Translations under genes and position numbers: made by a program
Source: Acidobacteriota bacterium
GTDB lineage: Bacteria; Acidobacteriota; Terriglobia; Terriglobales; Acidobacteriaceae
Reading direction: 5' to 3'
NCBI GenBank assembly: GCA_021780075.1
Contig: JAJXZL010000036.1
Location: forward strand, 146,717-210,716
DNA: 64,000 nucleotides
Part shown: positions 21,531-32,323 of the stretch, piece after piece
How the letters are laid out: the number at the start of each line of letters is the position of its first letter
Numbering within the stretch: the first letter of the stretch is position 1
The notes under the pieces: generated by a model
Database searches by the model: none
Seen by the model: the letters and a program-made list of their open reading frames with translations, nothing else
Told to the model about the DNA's origin: nothing

Positions 21531-22343
21531 TCAGGGATTTCTCCAGAAGAACCATGCGGCCATGAAGAGGCCAATGAAGACGACAAGCCCGCGCAGCACA
21601 GGCTGCGGCACCTTACGAGCCAGACTCGCCGAAGTGTAGCCGCCAATGGCACAGGTAACCATGGCCAGCAGGCAATAGCGCCAGATTACCTGCCCATTGA
21701 CCACAAAAATGACAAAGGCTATGCCGTTGGCCATTGTGGTTGACACCACCTTCAGCGCGTTGATTTCGTGCATGTCCTGATAGCCGAAGAGCGAAAGCAG
21801 CGTGATGAGGAGGAATCCCGCGCCGGCGCCAAAGTACCCGATATAGAAGCAGACCACGATGGTGGCCAGAAAGACCGGCAGGCGGCGCGGCGCATGCGTA
21901 CGGCCCGCGGAGTCTTTGCGGCGAGCCATGTTGAGGCGCTCCAGCCAGCGCGAGGCCGGGCCACTGAGCGCAAAAATGACGGCCGCGACAAGTAGCAGCC
22001 ACGGCACCAGGTGGAGGAAGGTCATCTGCGGCGTGATGAGCAGAACAATTGCGCCGGCCGTGCCGCCCAGCAACCCGGCCAACCCCATGGGCAAAGCCAG
22101 GCGGAGGTTCCTGCGAATGTCGTTGCGGTAGGCGGCAACGGACGTGAGCTGGCCCGGCCACAGCGCCACGGTGTTGGTGGCATTGGCCTGAATGGGCAGC
22201 ATCTTCATCCCCAGCATGGCGGGGAAGAGCAGAAAAGAGCCTCCGCCGGCCACGGCATTGAGCACCCCGGCGATAAATGCGGCCACGGTAAGCCAAAGCC
22301 AGTGCCAGTCCATGTAAACAGGAAAGCCAGAGAGAAGAATCAT
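21531..22343 (-). CDS. TauE/SafE (TSUP) family anion/sulfur-compound transporter
   Basis: 270 residues, about eight membrane helices. The family's two halves both start with a Gly-rich region: AGVLNAVAGGGSFLLFPAML with ANATNTVALWPG, and IGYFGAGAGFLLITLLSLFG with NALKVVSTTMANG. TSUP proteins move sulfite, sulfoacetate, thiosulfate or other organosulfur compounds. Being near a large sulfur-gene region, sulfite or thiosulfate export is a reasonable guess, but the family is broad. First gene of the TSUP-SemiSWEET-DUF971 transcript. Confidence 0.87.
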   Translation of the reverse strand: MILLSGFPVYMDWHWLWLTVAAFIAGVLNAVAGGGSFLLFPAMLGMKMLPIQANATNTVALWPGQLTSVAAYRNDIRRNLRLALPMGLAGLLGGTAGAIVLLITPQMTFLHLVPWLLLVAAVIFALSGPASRWLERLNMARRKDSAGRTHAPRRLPVFLATIVVCFYIGYFGAGAGFLLITLLSLFGYQDMHEINALKVVSTTMANGIAFVIFVVNGQVIWRYCLLAMVTCAIGGYTSASLARKVPQPVLRGLVVFIGLFMAAWFFWRNP

Positions 22344-22681
22344 CCGGCTCTTATTGTATGGGTCGGCGCGGCGGGCGCGCAGGCCAGCAGTCTGCTCGGC
22401 CCAACCGGTGGGACTGGTCGGGGTCCGCGGCCCACTGTGGCCGGGACGATAAGGGCGTGCTTTTCAGCCTCCTGCGTCTTTCCAGGATGCATCGGCGAGT
22501 TGAAATGGGATGAACGCCTCGCATATCTGATTGAAACTAAAGCAACATAAATTTTTGTTCATTTTATGAGTGTAAATCACTCATATTTTATGAATCGATT
22601 ATGCTATATTCTTATCAGAATGATTGAGCGGCAGGGATTTTACCCGCCCCATCACTCTGACATCATCTGGAGGACAAAATT
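22344..22681. other. Divergent promoter region of TSUP and hsp20 genes
   Basis: 338 bp. The 120 bp before hsp20 are strongly AT-rich and carry the inverted repeat at 22565-22585 (listed separately), a possible -10 element TATATT at about 22605, and GGAGG before the hsp20 start. No further gene recognised. Confidence 0.55.
22565..22585 (+). promoter_or_regulatory. HAIR-like operator (HspR-type) upstream of hsp20
   Basis: TATGAGTG-TAAAT-CACTCATA, perfect 8-bp arms. Its core TGAGT-N7-ACTCA matches the centre and spacing of the HAIR element (CTTGAGT-N7-ACTCAAG) bound by the heat-shock repressor HspR in other phyla. It lies about 100 bp upstream of the hsp20 start, near promoter-like AT-rich sequence. 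No hspR gene is in the window. Confidence 0.6.
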
Positions 22682-23122
22682 ATGGCAATCACTCGTTGGG
22701 ACCCATTCCGTGAAGTTGTTGCGCTGCAGAACCGTTTCAATACGATCTTTCGCGATTTCAAGGAAGCCGAGAGTCCTTTGACGACTGCGAACTTCGTGCC
22801 GGCGGTCGATATCTATGAAGACGAGAAGAAGGTCATCCTCAAGCTCGAGGTTCCGGGCATTGAAGAGAAGGATTTGGATGTGCGCGTGGAGAACAACACG
22901 CTGACGGTAAGGGGCGAGCGCAAGTTCGAGTCCGAGGAAAAGGAAGAGAACTTCCATCGCATTGAGCGCAGTTATGGTAGTTTTTATCGCGCGTTCACGC
23001 TGCCCACGACCGTGGACACCGAGCATGTGGAGGCAAAGTACACCGCCGGCGTGCTCAAGCTGGAGCTAAAGAAGAAGGCTGAAGCCCAGCCCAAGCAGAT
23101 CAAGGTGAATGTGGCGGCGTAA
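22682..23122 (+). CDS. Hsp20/alpha-crystallin family small heat shock protein
   Basis: 146 residues with the alpha-crystallin domain at about 40-135: FVPAVDIYEDEKKVILKLEVPG, VENNTLTVRGERK, FHRIERSYGSFYRAFTLP and the C-terminal YTAGVLKLELKKK; an Ile-x-Val-like IKVNVAA ends the chain and would bind neighbouring subunits. It holds unfolding proteins for refolding by DnaK and ClpB. Start has GGAGG 8 bp upstream. An intrinsic terminator follows and clpB is next on the same strand. Confidence 0.95.
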   Translation: MAITRWDPFREVVALQNRFNTIFRDFKEAESPLTTANFVPAVDIYEDEKKVILKLEVPGIEEKDLDVRVENNTLTVRGERKFESEEKEENFHRIERSYGSFYRAFTLPTTVDTEHVEAKYTAGVLKLELKKKAEAQPKQIKVNVAA

Positions 23123-23185
23123 GGGTTGGTGACGACCGCTGGCCGCCGATTGCTTTGGAGCGGAAGCTGTGTGGGGTACTGGATG

Positions 23186-23228
23186 CGCCGGGCTGCGATG
23201 CAGGTTTGTCGGCCCGGCGAGGTTTTTT
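23186..23228 (+). terminator. Intrinsic terminator after hsp20
   Basis: CGCCGGGC pairs with GCCCGGCG across an 18-nt loop, followed by AGGTTTTTT. It lies about 65 bp past the hsp20 stop and would separate hsp20 from clpB transcription. Confidence 0.7.
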
Positions 23229-23235
23229 GAGCTAA

Positions 23236-23259
23236 GCAAGGGGTGTACACAGCCCTTGC
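23236..23259 (+). promoter_or_regulatory. Inverted repeat upstream of clpB
   Basis: GCAAGGG and its complement CCCTTGC flank 10 bp that contain the palindrome GTGTACAC. It is centred about 78 bp before the clpB start, just after the hsp20 terminator, in the right place for a clpB operator. It differs from the HAIR-like site before hsp20, so the two genes may answer to different regulators. Confidence 0.45.
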
Positions 23260-23325
23260 AAAATGGAGTCTGGATTCCAGCCGCCAGGTTAGCCGGGCTG
23301 GAAACTGGCCGCTGGGAGTTGAAGA

Positions 23326-25950
<2,625 letters not shown>

Positions 25951-26007
25951 GCACCTGCGGTGCGGCAGACGCCGCTTGCGCGGCCCATTCATTTAGGCCA
26001 TTTGATC

Positions 26008-26038
26008 AGGCCTCGGAGATTTCTCCGGGGCCTTTTTA
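26008..26038 (+). terminator. Intrinsic terminator after clpB
   Basis: AGGCCTCGGAGA / TCTCCGGGGCCT stem with one mismatch and a short TT-centred loop, then TTTTTATT, 57 bp past the clpB stop. Confidence 0.85.
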
Positions 26039-26590
26039 TTGCGCGGCTGCGTGCCTGCGTGGATGTTTCACAGCAGTGCGAATTCTCTGCACGCGTTTTG
26101 TGGAAAGCTGCAAATATTCTTGCCGCGGGAGGGGGGGTAGGGGGGTACCTCTCGGCCAGGATGGCTGCAGGCAGATGCGTGCAGGCGCAGGTGACGTGGC
26201 GCGTTCCGATACTTCCCTTCCTTTTTCCATCACCCTTCCATTGTGCGCGAAGGCGGGGAAATTCTACGCAAATGAGGCTGAGGCTTTTAGGTGCTTGGAA
26301 TGAACGGATTAGGGGCGAGGGCGGGCGGAGGGGTTGTTGACTGCTGGATGGGGTGCGGGACGAGGTGGGAATGGCGTAACATCCGAATTGGCGACCAACC
26401 GTCAAGAGTCCCATCGCTGAGAGTATTCGGCGGATATGGCTGCAATCTATTTGTTGGTTTCTGGGCACAAAGATCCATTCCTTGGTGTCTGAATATCTGT
26501 GCACTCACTTCGCGACGAAAGGTTTTCACCGTGCCGGTCCCCAAATGTGTACTCGCCCTGCCAGCTCGGAATTTGCATGAGGTGCTTCCT
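26039..26590. other. Gene-free stretch with a G-run
   Basis: About 550 bp between the clpB terminator and the next small gene. No coding sequence was recognised; the ORF that starts at 26291 becomes credible only from 26591. A run of guanines with short breaks (GGGAGGGGGGGTAGGGGGG) sits at about 26127-26145 and could form unusual secondary structure. Confidence 0.5.
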
Positions 26591-27037
26591 ATGAAGACCA
26601 CAATTGGCCTCTTTGTCTTTGCTTTATGCGGCTCTTTGACAGCAACCGCTCAAATTGCGCTTCCTGGTTGTGGCTGTAGTTTGTCGTCTTCGGCAGTGAG
26701 CTGCAGCTGTCCAGGCGCGGTCAACAAGAAAACAGGCGAGAGCACGAACAAGCGGACCATATGCGGCGGCCGTCGGGAACTTTCTGAAGATTCGATCGTT
26801 CTTTCACCCGGCGCGACTTTGAGGAGGTGGGTTCCGGGCGAAGTCGATCTCATCGTCGGAAAGGGAGGAGGGGAACTCGAGAATGAAGCCAAATCGCCGC
26901 CTCTCCCAATCACTATGAGCGCGGGTGTCGTCCTCTTCATGCCGAAGCAAGGGCCGTACGCGCTACGAAATGTCGGGAAACAAGACCTCCATATCATTGT
27001 CATCCGGATGCGCCCGACAAACGCTGCAGTTCATTAG
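26591..27037 (+). CDS. Small secreted cupin-like hypothetical protein
   Basis: 148 residues, start at 26591 with GAGGTG upstream. A signal peptide (TTIGLFVFALCGSLTATAQ) is followed by a Cys-rich patch (PGCGCSLSSSAVSCSCPGA) and a domain with strands reminiscent of a cupin (LSPGATLRRWVPGEVDLIVGKGGGE, GVVLFMPKQGPYALRNVG). No metal-binding histidines are obvious, so a binding rather than catalytic role is possible. No operon partner. Family not recognised. Confidence 0.6.
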   Translation: MKTTIGLFVFALCGSLTATAQIALPGCGCSLSSSAVSCSCPGAVNKKTGESTNKRTICGGRRELSEDSIVLSPGATLRRWVPGEVDLIVGKGGGELENEAKSPPLPITMSAGVVLFMPKQGPYALRNVGKQDLHIIVIRMRPTNAAVH

Positions 27038-27131
27038 CTATTGAAGAATCCGCCGATGTCTTGCTCGTGCTTTCTCGCCGGGCGAGGGTTTGGGCTGATT
27101 GACCGGCTCACCGGAAGTTAGGAAAGGCGGA

Positions 27132-27180
27132 CGCAAATCTTTCGACTCGCTGCGCTCGCTCAAGATGACGGGTTGGTTTG
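27132..27180. repeat. Dispersed repeat, copy 1
   Basis: CGCAAATCTTTCGACTCGCT followed by GCGCTCGCTCAAGATGACGG. Copies at 27396-27450 and 28588-28650 share the core. Copies 1 and 3 lie within the mutS2-fragment duplication. Confidence 0.75.
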
Positions 27181-27347
27181 GCGGGGGTGCCGTGCTTCGC
27201 TCAGGGAAACACATGAGGAAGTCGAGACGAGATGGCCGCTACTGGCGGAGATCGACGAGGGTGGCGCCCTGGCCGCCTTCGTTTTGCGGGGCTTCTTCGA
27301 TGTGGGCGACGTGGGGGTGGGACTTGAGGAAGTCGCGGACGCCGCGG
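27132..27347 (-). pseudogene. Duplicated 3' fragment of mutS2 with flanking sequence
   Basis: These 216 bp are nearly the same as 28601-28819: same order, few substitutions and small indels. In the source copy this is the last 36 codons of mutS2 (28711-28819) plus 110 bp after the stop. In this copy the homologous coding part is 27239-27347 on the minus strand, ending with the same stop codon, and the likeness ends abruptly at GCGGACGCCGCGG. It lacks any start or the rest of the gene, so it is a truncated duplicate. Confidence 0.85.
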
Positions 27348-27395
27348 TACGTTCCGATGCTAGCCGTTCTGGATGGTTGACCGGCCGAGCGTAAA

Positions 27396-27450
27396 CAACG
27401 AGTGGCAACCGCGGATCTTTCGACTCGCTGCGCTCGCTCAAGACGACACG
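27396..27450. repeat. Dispersed repeat, copy 2
   Basis: CAACGAGTGGCAACCGCGGA then TCTTTCGACTCGCTGCGCTC and GCTCAAGACGAC. It shares the upstream CAACGAG...GCAACCGC part with copy 3 but lacks the mutS2 fragment, so it is an independent copy of the element. The CTCGCTGCGCTCGC portion is part-palindromic. Confidence 0.75.
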
Positions 27451-28045
27451 TGCGTTGTGGTTGCGGATGAGCGGCGGGCCGGGGTCACCAGGAATAAAAG
27501 CAGATCCTTCGCTCCGCTTACCCCACGTTCGCTGCGCGATCGCGGGGCCCCAAACGCGATTCACTCAGGATGACAGGTTCCATCAAGGTGGCTGGGCTTT
27601 GGGGAGTTGCAGCTGCGGGCTGTGTCCGGTGAGAGGTTTTGCTTTCCCACCCATGTCGCCTGCTGTGCATGCGCCATGGATGGGGCACCCCGAAAGGGAT
27701 GAGTGGGCGACCCGCCGCGACGAGTCTCTTCCCTCTGCGCACCGACCTCGAATGCGCCGAAGCGCCAAACCTGCGTGACGGGCGCTGGAGTGTTAATTTC
27801 TTGCCCCAACCGCGCTACGCCAAAGAATATTACCACTTTCTTCGTTCCCCGAACGGCCAAAATTACCTGTTTTATACGACCGCATATCTGGCGGAGAAAT
27901 CGAGGCTTGCGAGTGGACACCGATTTTATCTGGAAATAATCCCCTGTGCATTGAGAACCTCCTGAGTGCAGCTCAAAGTGGGAGCTTCGACGGCCGAACG
28001 GAAGTCCCCCGGCAGCCGAACGACTAAATAGCGGAGGTAGAAGAC

Positions 28046-28477
28046 ATGAAACACCTCACTGGGTTTCTTGCCATTGTCTTTGCCGTCATGGTGACGGTGA
28101 TGCTCCTCGCTCCTGCGGCATCCGCACAGGAGACTCTGCGGGTCACCATTCCGTTCTCATTCACGATCAACCATCGGGTTCTTCCAGCTGGGTCCTACAC
28201 CCTGACGCACCACGCTGTTCCGTGGGAACCATTCCTGCTCTTGACGGATCATTCCAATGGCAGGGTGGCTGCAATGCTGATGGTACGCATGAAGGGCTCC
28301 GATCAAACGATCGACCGCAGCAGCCTGGTGTTCTATAGCACCGGACATAAGTACTGGCTGACCGAGGTCCGTTTCTCCTACAGCCACACGGCGAGCCAAG
28401 TGGCCGTGCGGCCCAAACAGGAGCGGACGCTGGCCAAGAACGACCAGGGCTCCACGGTTGAAATTGCAGCGAGGTGA
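28046..28477 (+). CDS. Small secreted protein, paralogous type to 57441-57878
   Basis: 143 residues with signal peptide (FLAIVFAVMVTVMLLAPAASAQ). Domain of strands: LRVTIPFSFTINHRVLPAGSYTL, LLLTDHSNGRVAAMLMV and LVFYSTGHKYWLTEVRF. The FxxxxHxxLPAGxYxF pattern recurs in the protein at 57441. Such proteins are frequent in Acidobacteria and are of unknown function; probably periplasmic or surface beta-sandwiches. Start has GGAGGT 9 bp upstream. Confidence 0.75.
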   Translation: MKHLTGFLAIVFAVMVTVMLLAPAASAQETLRVTIPFSFTINHRVLPAGSYTLTHHAVPWEPFLLLTDHSNGRVAAMLMVRMKGSDQTIDRSSLVFYSTGHKYWLTEVRFSYSHTASQVAVRPKQERTLAKNDQGSTVEIAAR

Positions 28478-28587
28478 ATCGACGCTTGCAGCACCGGGGG
28501 GCAGCCGCCTTCGGAGAGTCGGCTCTTGTTCGGGTCGGCTCTTGTTCACCTGATTGAACGGAAGACGTTGATCAGCTCATCGTAAGC

Positions 28588-28650
28588 AACGAGAAGCAAC
28601 CGCAGATCTTTCGACTTGCTGCGCTCGCTCAAGATGACGGGCTGGTTTGG
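28588..28650. repeat. Dispersed repeat, copy 3 (downstream of mutS2)
   Basis: AACGAGAAGCAACCGCAGAT then CTTTCGACTTGCTGCGCTCG and CTCAAGATGACGGGCTGG. It lies just after the mutS2 stop, in the flank that was copied to 27132. Repeat copies 1 and 3 may have been the site through which the copy was made. Confidence 0.75.
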
Positions 28651-28710
28651 CGGGGGGAGTGTCGCGCTTCGCTCAGGCAAACACATGAGGGAGTCGAGGC
28701 GGGATGAGGG

Positions 28711-31182
28711 CTACTGGCGGAGATCGACGAGGGTAGCGCCCTGGCCGCCTTCGTTTTGCGGGGCTTCTTCGATGCCCGCGACGTGAGGGTGGGACTTGAG
28801 GAAGTCGCGGACGCCGCGGCGGAGTATGCCTGCGCCGTGGCCGTGGATGACGCGGACGCGCGGCAGGCCGGCGAGAAAGGCGCGGTCGAGGTACTTTTCG
28901 AGCTCCTCGGTGGCCTCGTCCACGGTGCGGCCGATAAGATTGATCTCCATACGCATGTCGTCTGTGTTGGCGCTGGTGACGGAGACGTGGACGCCTTTCT
29001 GCTTGCGCGCGGCGGCGAGGGGGTCGTGTTTTTCGCGCCGGGAATCTTCTCCTGAAGGCGAAGGCGCAGAGCACTCGTCGCGCCGTACACGCATCTTGAT
29101 GGGGCCGAGGGCGACCTCGAAGATATCCTTCTCGACCTCGCGCTGCACGACGGCGATTTTGTTCATGGACTTGAGGAGCACGCGATCGCCGGGGGCGATG
29201 TGGCGCAACACATGCGGCTGCGCATTCTGGTCGCCCTGATCGGCACCGGTGCGATGCGCGACTACGGTCTGGTTGAAGCTTTCCTGAAACTCGCGGCGCA
29301 GGCGCTGGATGCGGCGTTCGGCTTCCTTCGACAACTTCTGTTGCGCGGCGCGGTCCTCCACAGCGCGAACGTTCTCACGCATCTGGAACTCGAAATCCTT
29401 CAGCAGCGAGGCCAGCTTGGCTTCCAGTTCGCGCGTGCGATTGCGCAGCTCGACATCGCCTTCCCGCGCGAGACGGGCGCGCTCCTGATTGAGCGCATAT
29501 TGCTGCTCGCGGGCGGCCTTCTTTTCAGCTTCAAGCGCGGCAAGCTCGTTGTGGAGTTTGTCGAGAAAGCGGGCGATATCCACCTGCTGCGAGCCGAGGC
29601 GCTGGCGCGCGGCGACGATGATGCCCGCGTTGAGGCCCAGGCGCTCGGCGGTCTGGATGCCTGCCGACGCGCCCGGCACGCCCAGGCGCAGTTGATAGTT
29701 GGGAACCAGCGTGACTTCATCCACTCCCGCGGCAGCGTTGAGCACTCCCGCAGTGTTGGCCGCGTAGACCTTGAGCGAAGTGTGGTGCGTGGAGATGAGC
29801 GACCATGCGCTCGCCGCAAGAAAGAAATCGGCAACCGCAACGGCCAGCGCGGAGCCCTCCTCAGGGTCGGTCGCTGAACCCAGCTCATCCAGCAGCACCA
29901 GCGAACTGGCGCCCGCAAGCCGCGACAGCCGATTCAGATTGACGATGTGCGCGGAGAAGGTTGAGAGCTCGGCCTCAATCGACTGCGCGTCTCCGATGTC
30001 GGCCAGGAAGGCGGTGAACACGGGAAAGCTGGCCGCCGTTGCGGGCACGGGCATGCCGGCCTGCGCCATCATGGCCAGCAGCGCCGTGGTCTTGAGCGTG
30101 ACGGTTTTGCCGCCGGTGTTGGGGCCGCTGATGATGAGCTGGCGCGCTGCAGCGGTGAGCTCAAGCGTGAGCGGGACAACGCGGCCTCCGGTTGTGCGCA
30201 GATGCTTCTCAAGTAGCGGATGGCGCGCGGCCTCGAGGCGCAGCAGAGCGGGCGAAATGGCCGGAGCCACGCAATCGTAGTCGCGGGCAAAGCGTGCGCG
30301 GGCCTGCAGGCTGTCCACCAGCACAAGGACGCGTGCACCCTCGACAAGCGCATGCGCGTAGCCGCCTACCTGGCGGGTGAGCGCGACGAAGATGCGGTGA
30401 ATCTCAGCTTGCTCTTCTTCGATGAGCCGGACGAGCTCGTTGTTCTGCTCGATGGTTTCCAGCGGCTCCACGTAGACGGTCTGGCCGGAGGAGCTGGCGC
30501 CGTGCACCACGCCTGACACGCGCCGCTTGAGTTCGCTGCGGACGGGAATGACGAAGCGGTCGCCGCGAATCGTAATCAAATCGTCCTGCGTGGCGCCGTC
30601 GGTGGAAAGCTTGCGCAACGCGGCGCGGAGGCTTTCTTCAATCAGCCGCTGCTGTCGCTCCTGGTCGCGGCGGATGCGGCCGAGTTCCGGCGACGCATCG
30701 TCAGCCAGCGAGCCGTCTGGCTGAATCTTGCGCTCGATGGACTCAGCGAGTGGACGCAGGCTGGTAGTGAGGGCAGCGGAACGTGCGGCGAGTCCGGGCA
30801 GCTTGCCGACCAGGCGCACGGGCGGCGACTGCAGCAGCGATTGCCAGGAAGCAATGTCATTGGCCAGACGGGCCACGGCTTGCAGCTCCGCTGCTTCGAG
30901 GGCTGCATCGGGAATCTGCGCCTTGGCGGCGAGCTGGGTGGGATCAAAAAGTCCGCCGAGGGGGATGGAGATTTGCTCGCCGAGGATGAGGCGGACCTCG
31001 CCGGTGAGCTGGTGCTGCCCGGCGATCCATTCCTCATCGCTTGAGGGGCGGAGTGCGAGGATCGCCGCGCGGCCCACAGGCGATGAGGCAAAGCCTGCAA
31101 TGAGGCCGAGCAGCGGCTCCCACTCCAGGGCGGCCAGGTCGGCGTTCTCCACCGGCGACGGAATGGAATCGTATGGCGGCAT
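28711..31182 (-). CDS. mutS2: MutS2 endonuclease
   Basis: 823 residues, usual for MutS2. MutS core and clamp helices occupy about 1-330. The ATPase has Walker A SGPNTGGKTVTLK and Walker B LVLLDELGSATDPEEG. A long coiled coil (about 515-625) is followed by a KOW-like strand region and a C-terminal Smr nuclease domain with VIHGHGAGILRRGVRDFL. MutS2 acts on branched DNA and stalled or collided ribosomes, not in mismatch repair. The start at 31182 gives MPPYDSIPSP. The last 36 codons are duplicated at 27239-27347. Confidence 0.95.
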   Translation of the reverse strand: MPPYDSIPSPVENADLAALEWEPLLGLIAGFASSPVGRAAILALRPSSDEEWIAGQHQLTGEVRLILGEQISIPLGGLFDPTQLAAKAQIPDAALEAAELQAVARLANDIASWQSLLQSPPVRLVGKLPGLAARSAALTTSLRPLAESIERKIQPDGSLADDASPELGRIRRDQERQQRLIEESLRAALRKLSTDGATQDDLITIRGDRFVIPVRSELKRRVSGVVHGASSSGQTVYVEPLETIEQNNELVRLIEEEQAEIHRIFVALTRQVGGYAHALVEGARVLVLVDSLQARARFARDYDCVAPAISPALLRLEAARHPLLEKHLRTTGGRVVPLTLELTAAARQLIISGPNTGGKTVTLKTTALLAMMAQAGMPVPATAASFPVFTAFLADIGDAQSIEAELSTFSAHIVNLNRLSRLAGASSLVLLDELGSATDPEEGSALAVAVADFFLAASAWSLISTHHTSLKVYAANTAGVLNAAAGVDEVTLVPNYQLRLGVPGASAGIQTAERLGLNAGIIVAARQRLGSQQVDIARFLDKLHNELAALEAEKKAAREQQYALNQERARLAREGDVELRNRTRELEAKLASLLKDFEFQMRENVRAVEDRAAQQKLSKEAERRIQRLRREFQESFNQTVVAHRTGADQGDQNAQPHVLRHIAPGDRVLLKSMNKIAVVQREVEKDIFEVALGPIKMRVRRDECSAPSPSGEDSRREKHDPLAAARKQKGVHVSVTSANTDDMRMEINLIGRTVDEATEELEKYLDRAFLAGLPRVRVIHGHGAGILRRGVRDFLKSHPHVAGIEEAPQNEGGQGATLVDLRQ

Positions 31183-31252
31183 ATGAAGAAGCTATCTTAT
31201 TGCCTCGTCGGCACTTCAAGCACCGGCACTACAGCATCTCGGAATGCGAAAA

Positions 31253-31552
31253 TCATGCCGAAGCAGTGGGCACCGTGGGCTTGGCGGCGGGCTCAGCCGC
31301 GGCAGGCTTGGCTTCCGCAGCAGGCGCGGGCGTGGCAGCAGAGGAACTATCACTCGAGGAAGCTGGCGCGCTCTTACTGGCGTAGTCGTTGACATACCAG
31401 CCAGCGCCCTTGAACTGCAGGGCGGGGGCCGTGAGAGGCCGCTCGAGCGCACCTTTGCAGAGGGGGCACTCAAGCTCCGGCTCGGCACTGAAGTTTTGGA
31501 TTTTCTCAAATCGATGGCCGCACTGGGTGCAGCGGTATGCATATAAGGGCAA
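31253..31552 (-). CDS. FmdB-family zinc-ribbon protein
   Basis: 99 residues starting at a TTG codon (31552) with GGAGGGG upstream; no ATG is in frame before the domain. N-terminal zinc ribbon: YRCTQCGHRFEKIQ and LECPLCKGALERP, then the family's FKGAGWYVNDY and a low-complexity Ala/Ser/Pro tail. FmdB-type proteins are putative regulatory zinc ribbons of unknown role. The tail makes it longer than the minimal 70-80 residues. Confidence 0.85.
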   Translation of the reverse strand: MPLYAYRCTQCGHRFEKIQNFSAEPELECPLCKGALERPLTAPALQFKGAGWYVNDYASKSAPASSSDSSSAATPAPAAEAKPAAAEPAAKPTVPTASA

Positions 31553-31651
31553 GTCTTCACCCCTCCAATGGAGAATCTAGCGATATATCTATTGTACCGG
31601 CAGAGCGGCAATTCCCTGCAAAATTACGCCGCCCTGCCGATTGGATGCTTT

Positions 31652-32197
31652 CTAGTGAACTGCGAACAGCACAGATGCCGAGTGGTTTTCCCATTCAAGA
31701 GTTATCTTGCCGGTGGTGCCGCCGAGGCCTGTGACCGTGTAGGTCAGATTCTCGACCATTTTGAGAGGCTTGCTCATGTTCATCTTCACGCGGCCAAGAT
31801 CTTGCGTACTGTCATACGCAAGGCCCCACTCGCCGGTCTTCTTGTTGATGATCAATTCCCACTGGTCGGGATTGGAGATGTCAACAAAGAGCGTATAGGC
31901 GCCCTTGGGCACCATCAGATCGCCGATTTTCAGGTCGGCGTCTGTGTGCAGAGTCGTGGCTGCGTTGGCACCCGCACGCCAGATGGGATAGTGAGGATCG
32001 TGGCTGATGAGGCCGTCTTTGGTGAAGATCTGGCCCGCACGGCCTTTGACCCTGGGCGAGGAATAGGTAATGGAAATGGCCTTGCCGGCAATGGTTGCCG
32101 ACGCAGTGGCCGATGGACTGGCAGGCGCCTTGGGCTGAGCCGACATGGTAAGAGAGGCGGCAAAGAGCGCGCCCGCGCAGATCAAAACAAGTTTCAT
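31652..32197 (-). CDS. Exported DUF2911 protein
   Basis: 181 residues. The start at 32197 follows GGAGGA; the longer ORF at 32239 lacks a good site. Signal peptide MKLVLICAGALFAASLTMSAQ, then the DUF2911 domain with ITYSSPRVKGRAGQIF, WRAGANAATTLHTDADLKIGD, LMVPKGAYTLFVD and WGLAYDSTQDLGRVKM. The family is common in Bacteroidota and Acidobacteria secretomes; no known function. Confidence 0.87.
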   Translation of the reverse strand: MKLVLICAGALFAASLTMSAQPKAPASPSATASATIAGKAISITYSSPRVKGRAGQIFTKDGLISHDPHYPIWRAGANAATTLHTDADLKIGDLMVPKGAYTLFVDISNPDQWELIINKKTGEWGLAYDSTQDLGRVKMNMSKPLKMVENLTYTVTGLGGTTGKITLEWENHSASVLFAVH

Positions 32198-32323
32198 CGT
32201 GGTCCTCCTCCGGGCAGAGCCCGTGCTTCTGATGGTCATAATCGACGCGATGATTGTCGCACGCGCGCCGCAATTCGGGAAGCGAGGGCGACAACCCTGT
32301 TATGATGCGGCGCAAGGAAGCAC

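Larger units (their letters stand above)
27038..28045. other. 1-kb gene-poor region with duplicated fragments and dispersed repeats
   Basis: No intact gene is supported. It holds a copy of the mutS2 3' end (27132-27347) and two or three copies of a repeat with core CGACTCGCTGCGCTCGCTCA. It also has further degenerate relatives (CACTCAGGATGACAGG near 27570) and the promoter region of the secreted protein at 28046. The overlapping ORFs of the track in both strands are inconsistent with conserved coding. Confidence 0.6.

Noticed and set aside
26127-26145. G-run as a specific regulatory G-quadruplex
   Set aside because: The run is real but lies between genes with no clear promoter relation; no ground to claim function.
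27160-27920. Several ORFs of 60-134 residues in the repeat region
   Set aside because: They run through duplicated mutS2 sequence and dispersed repeats in non-native frames, without ribosome sites or family likeness.
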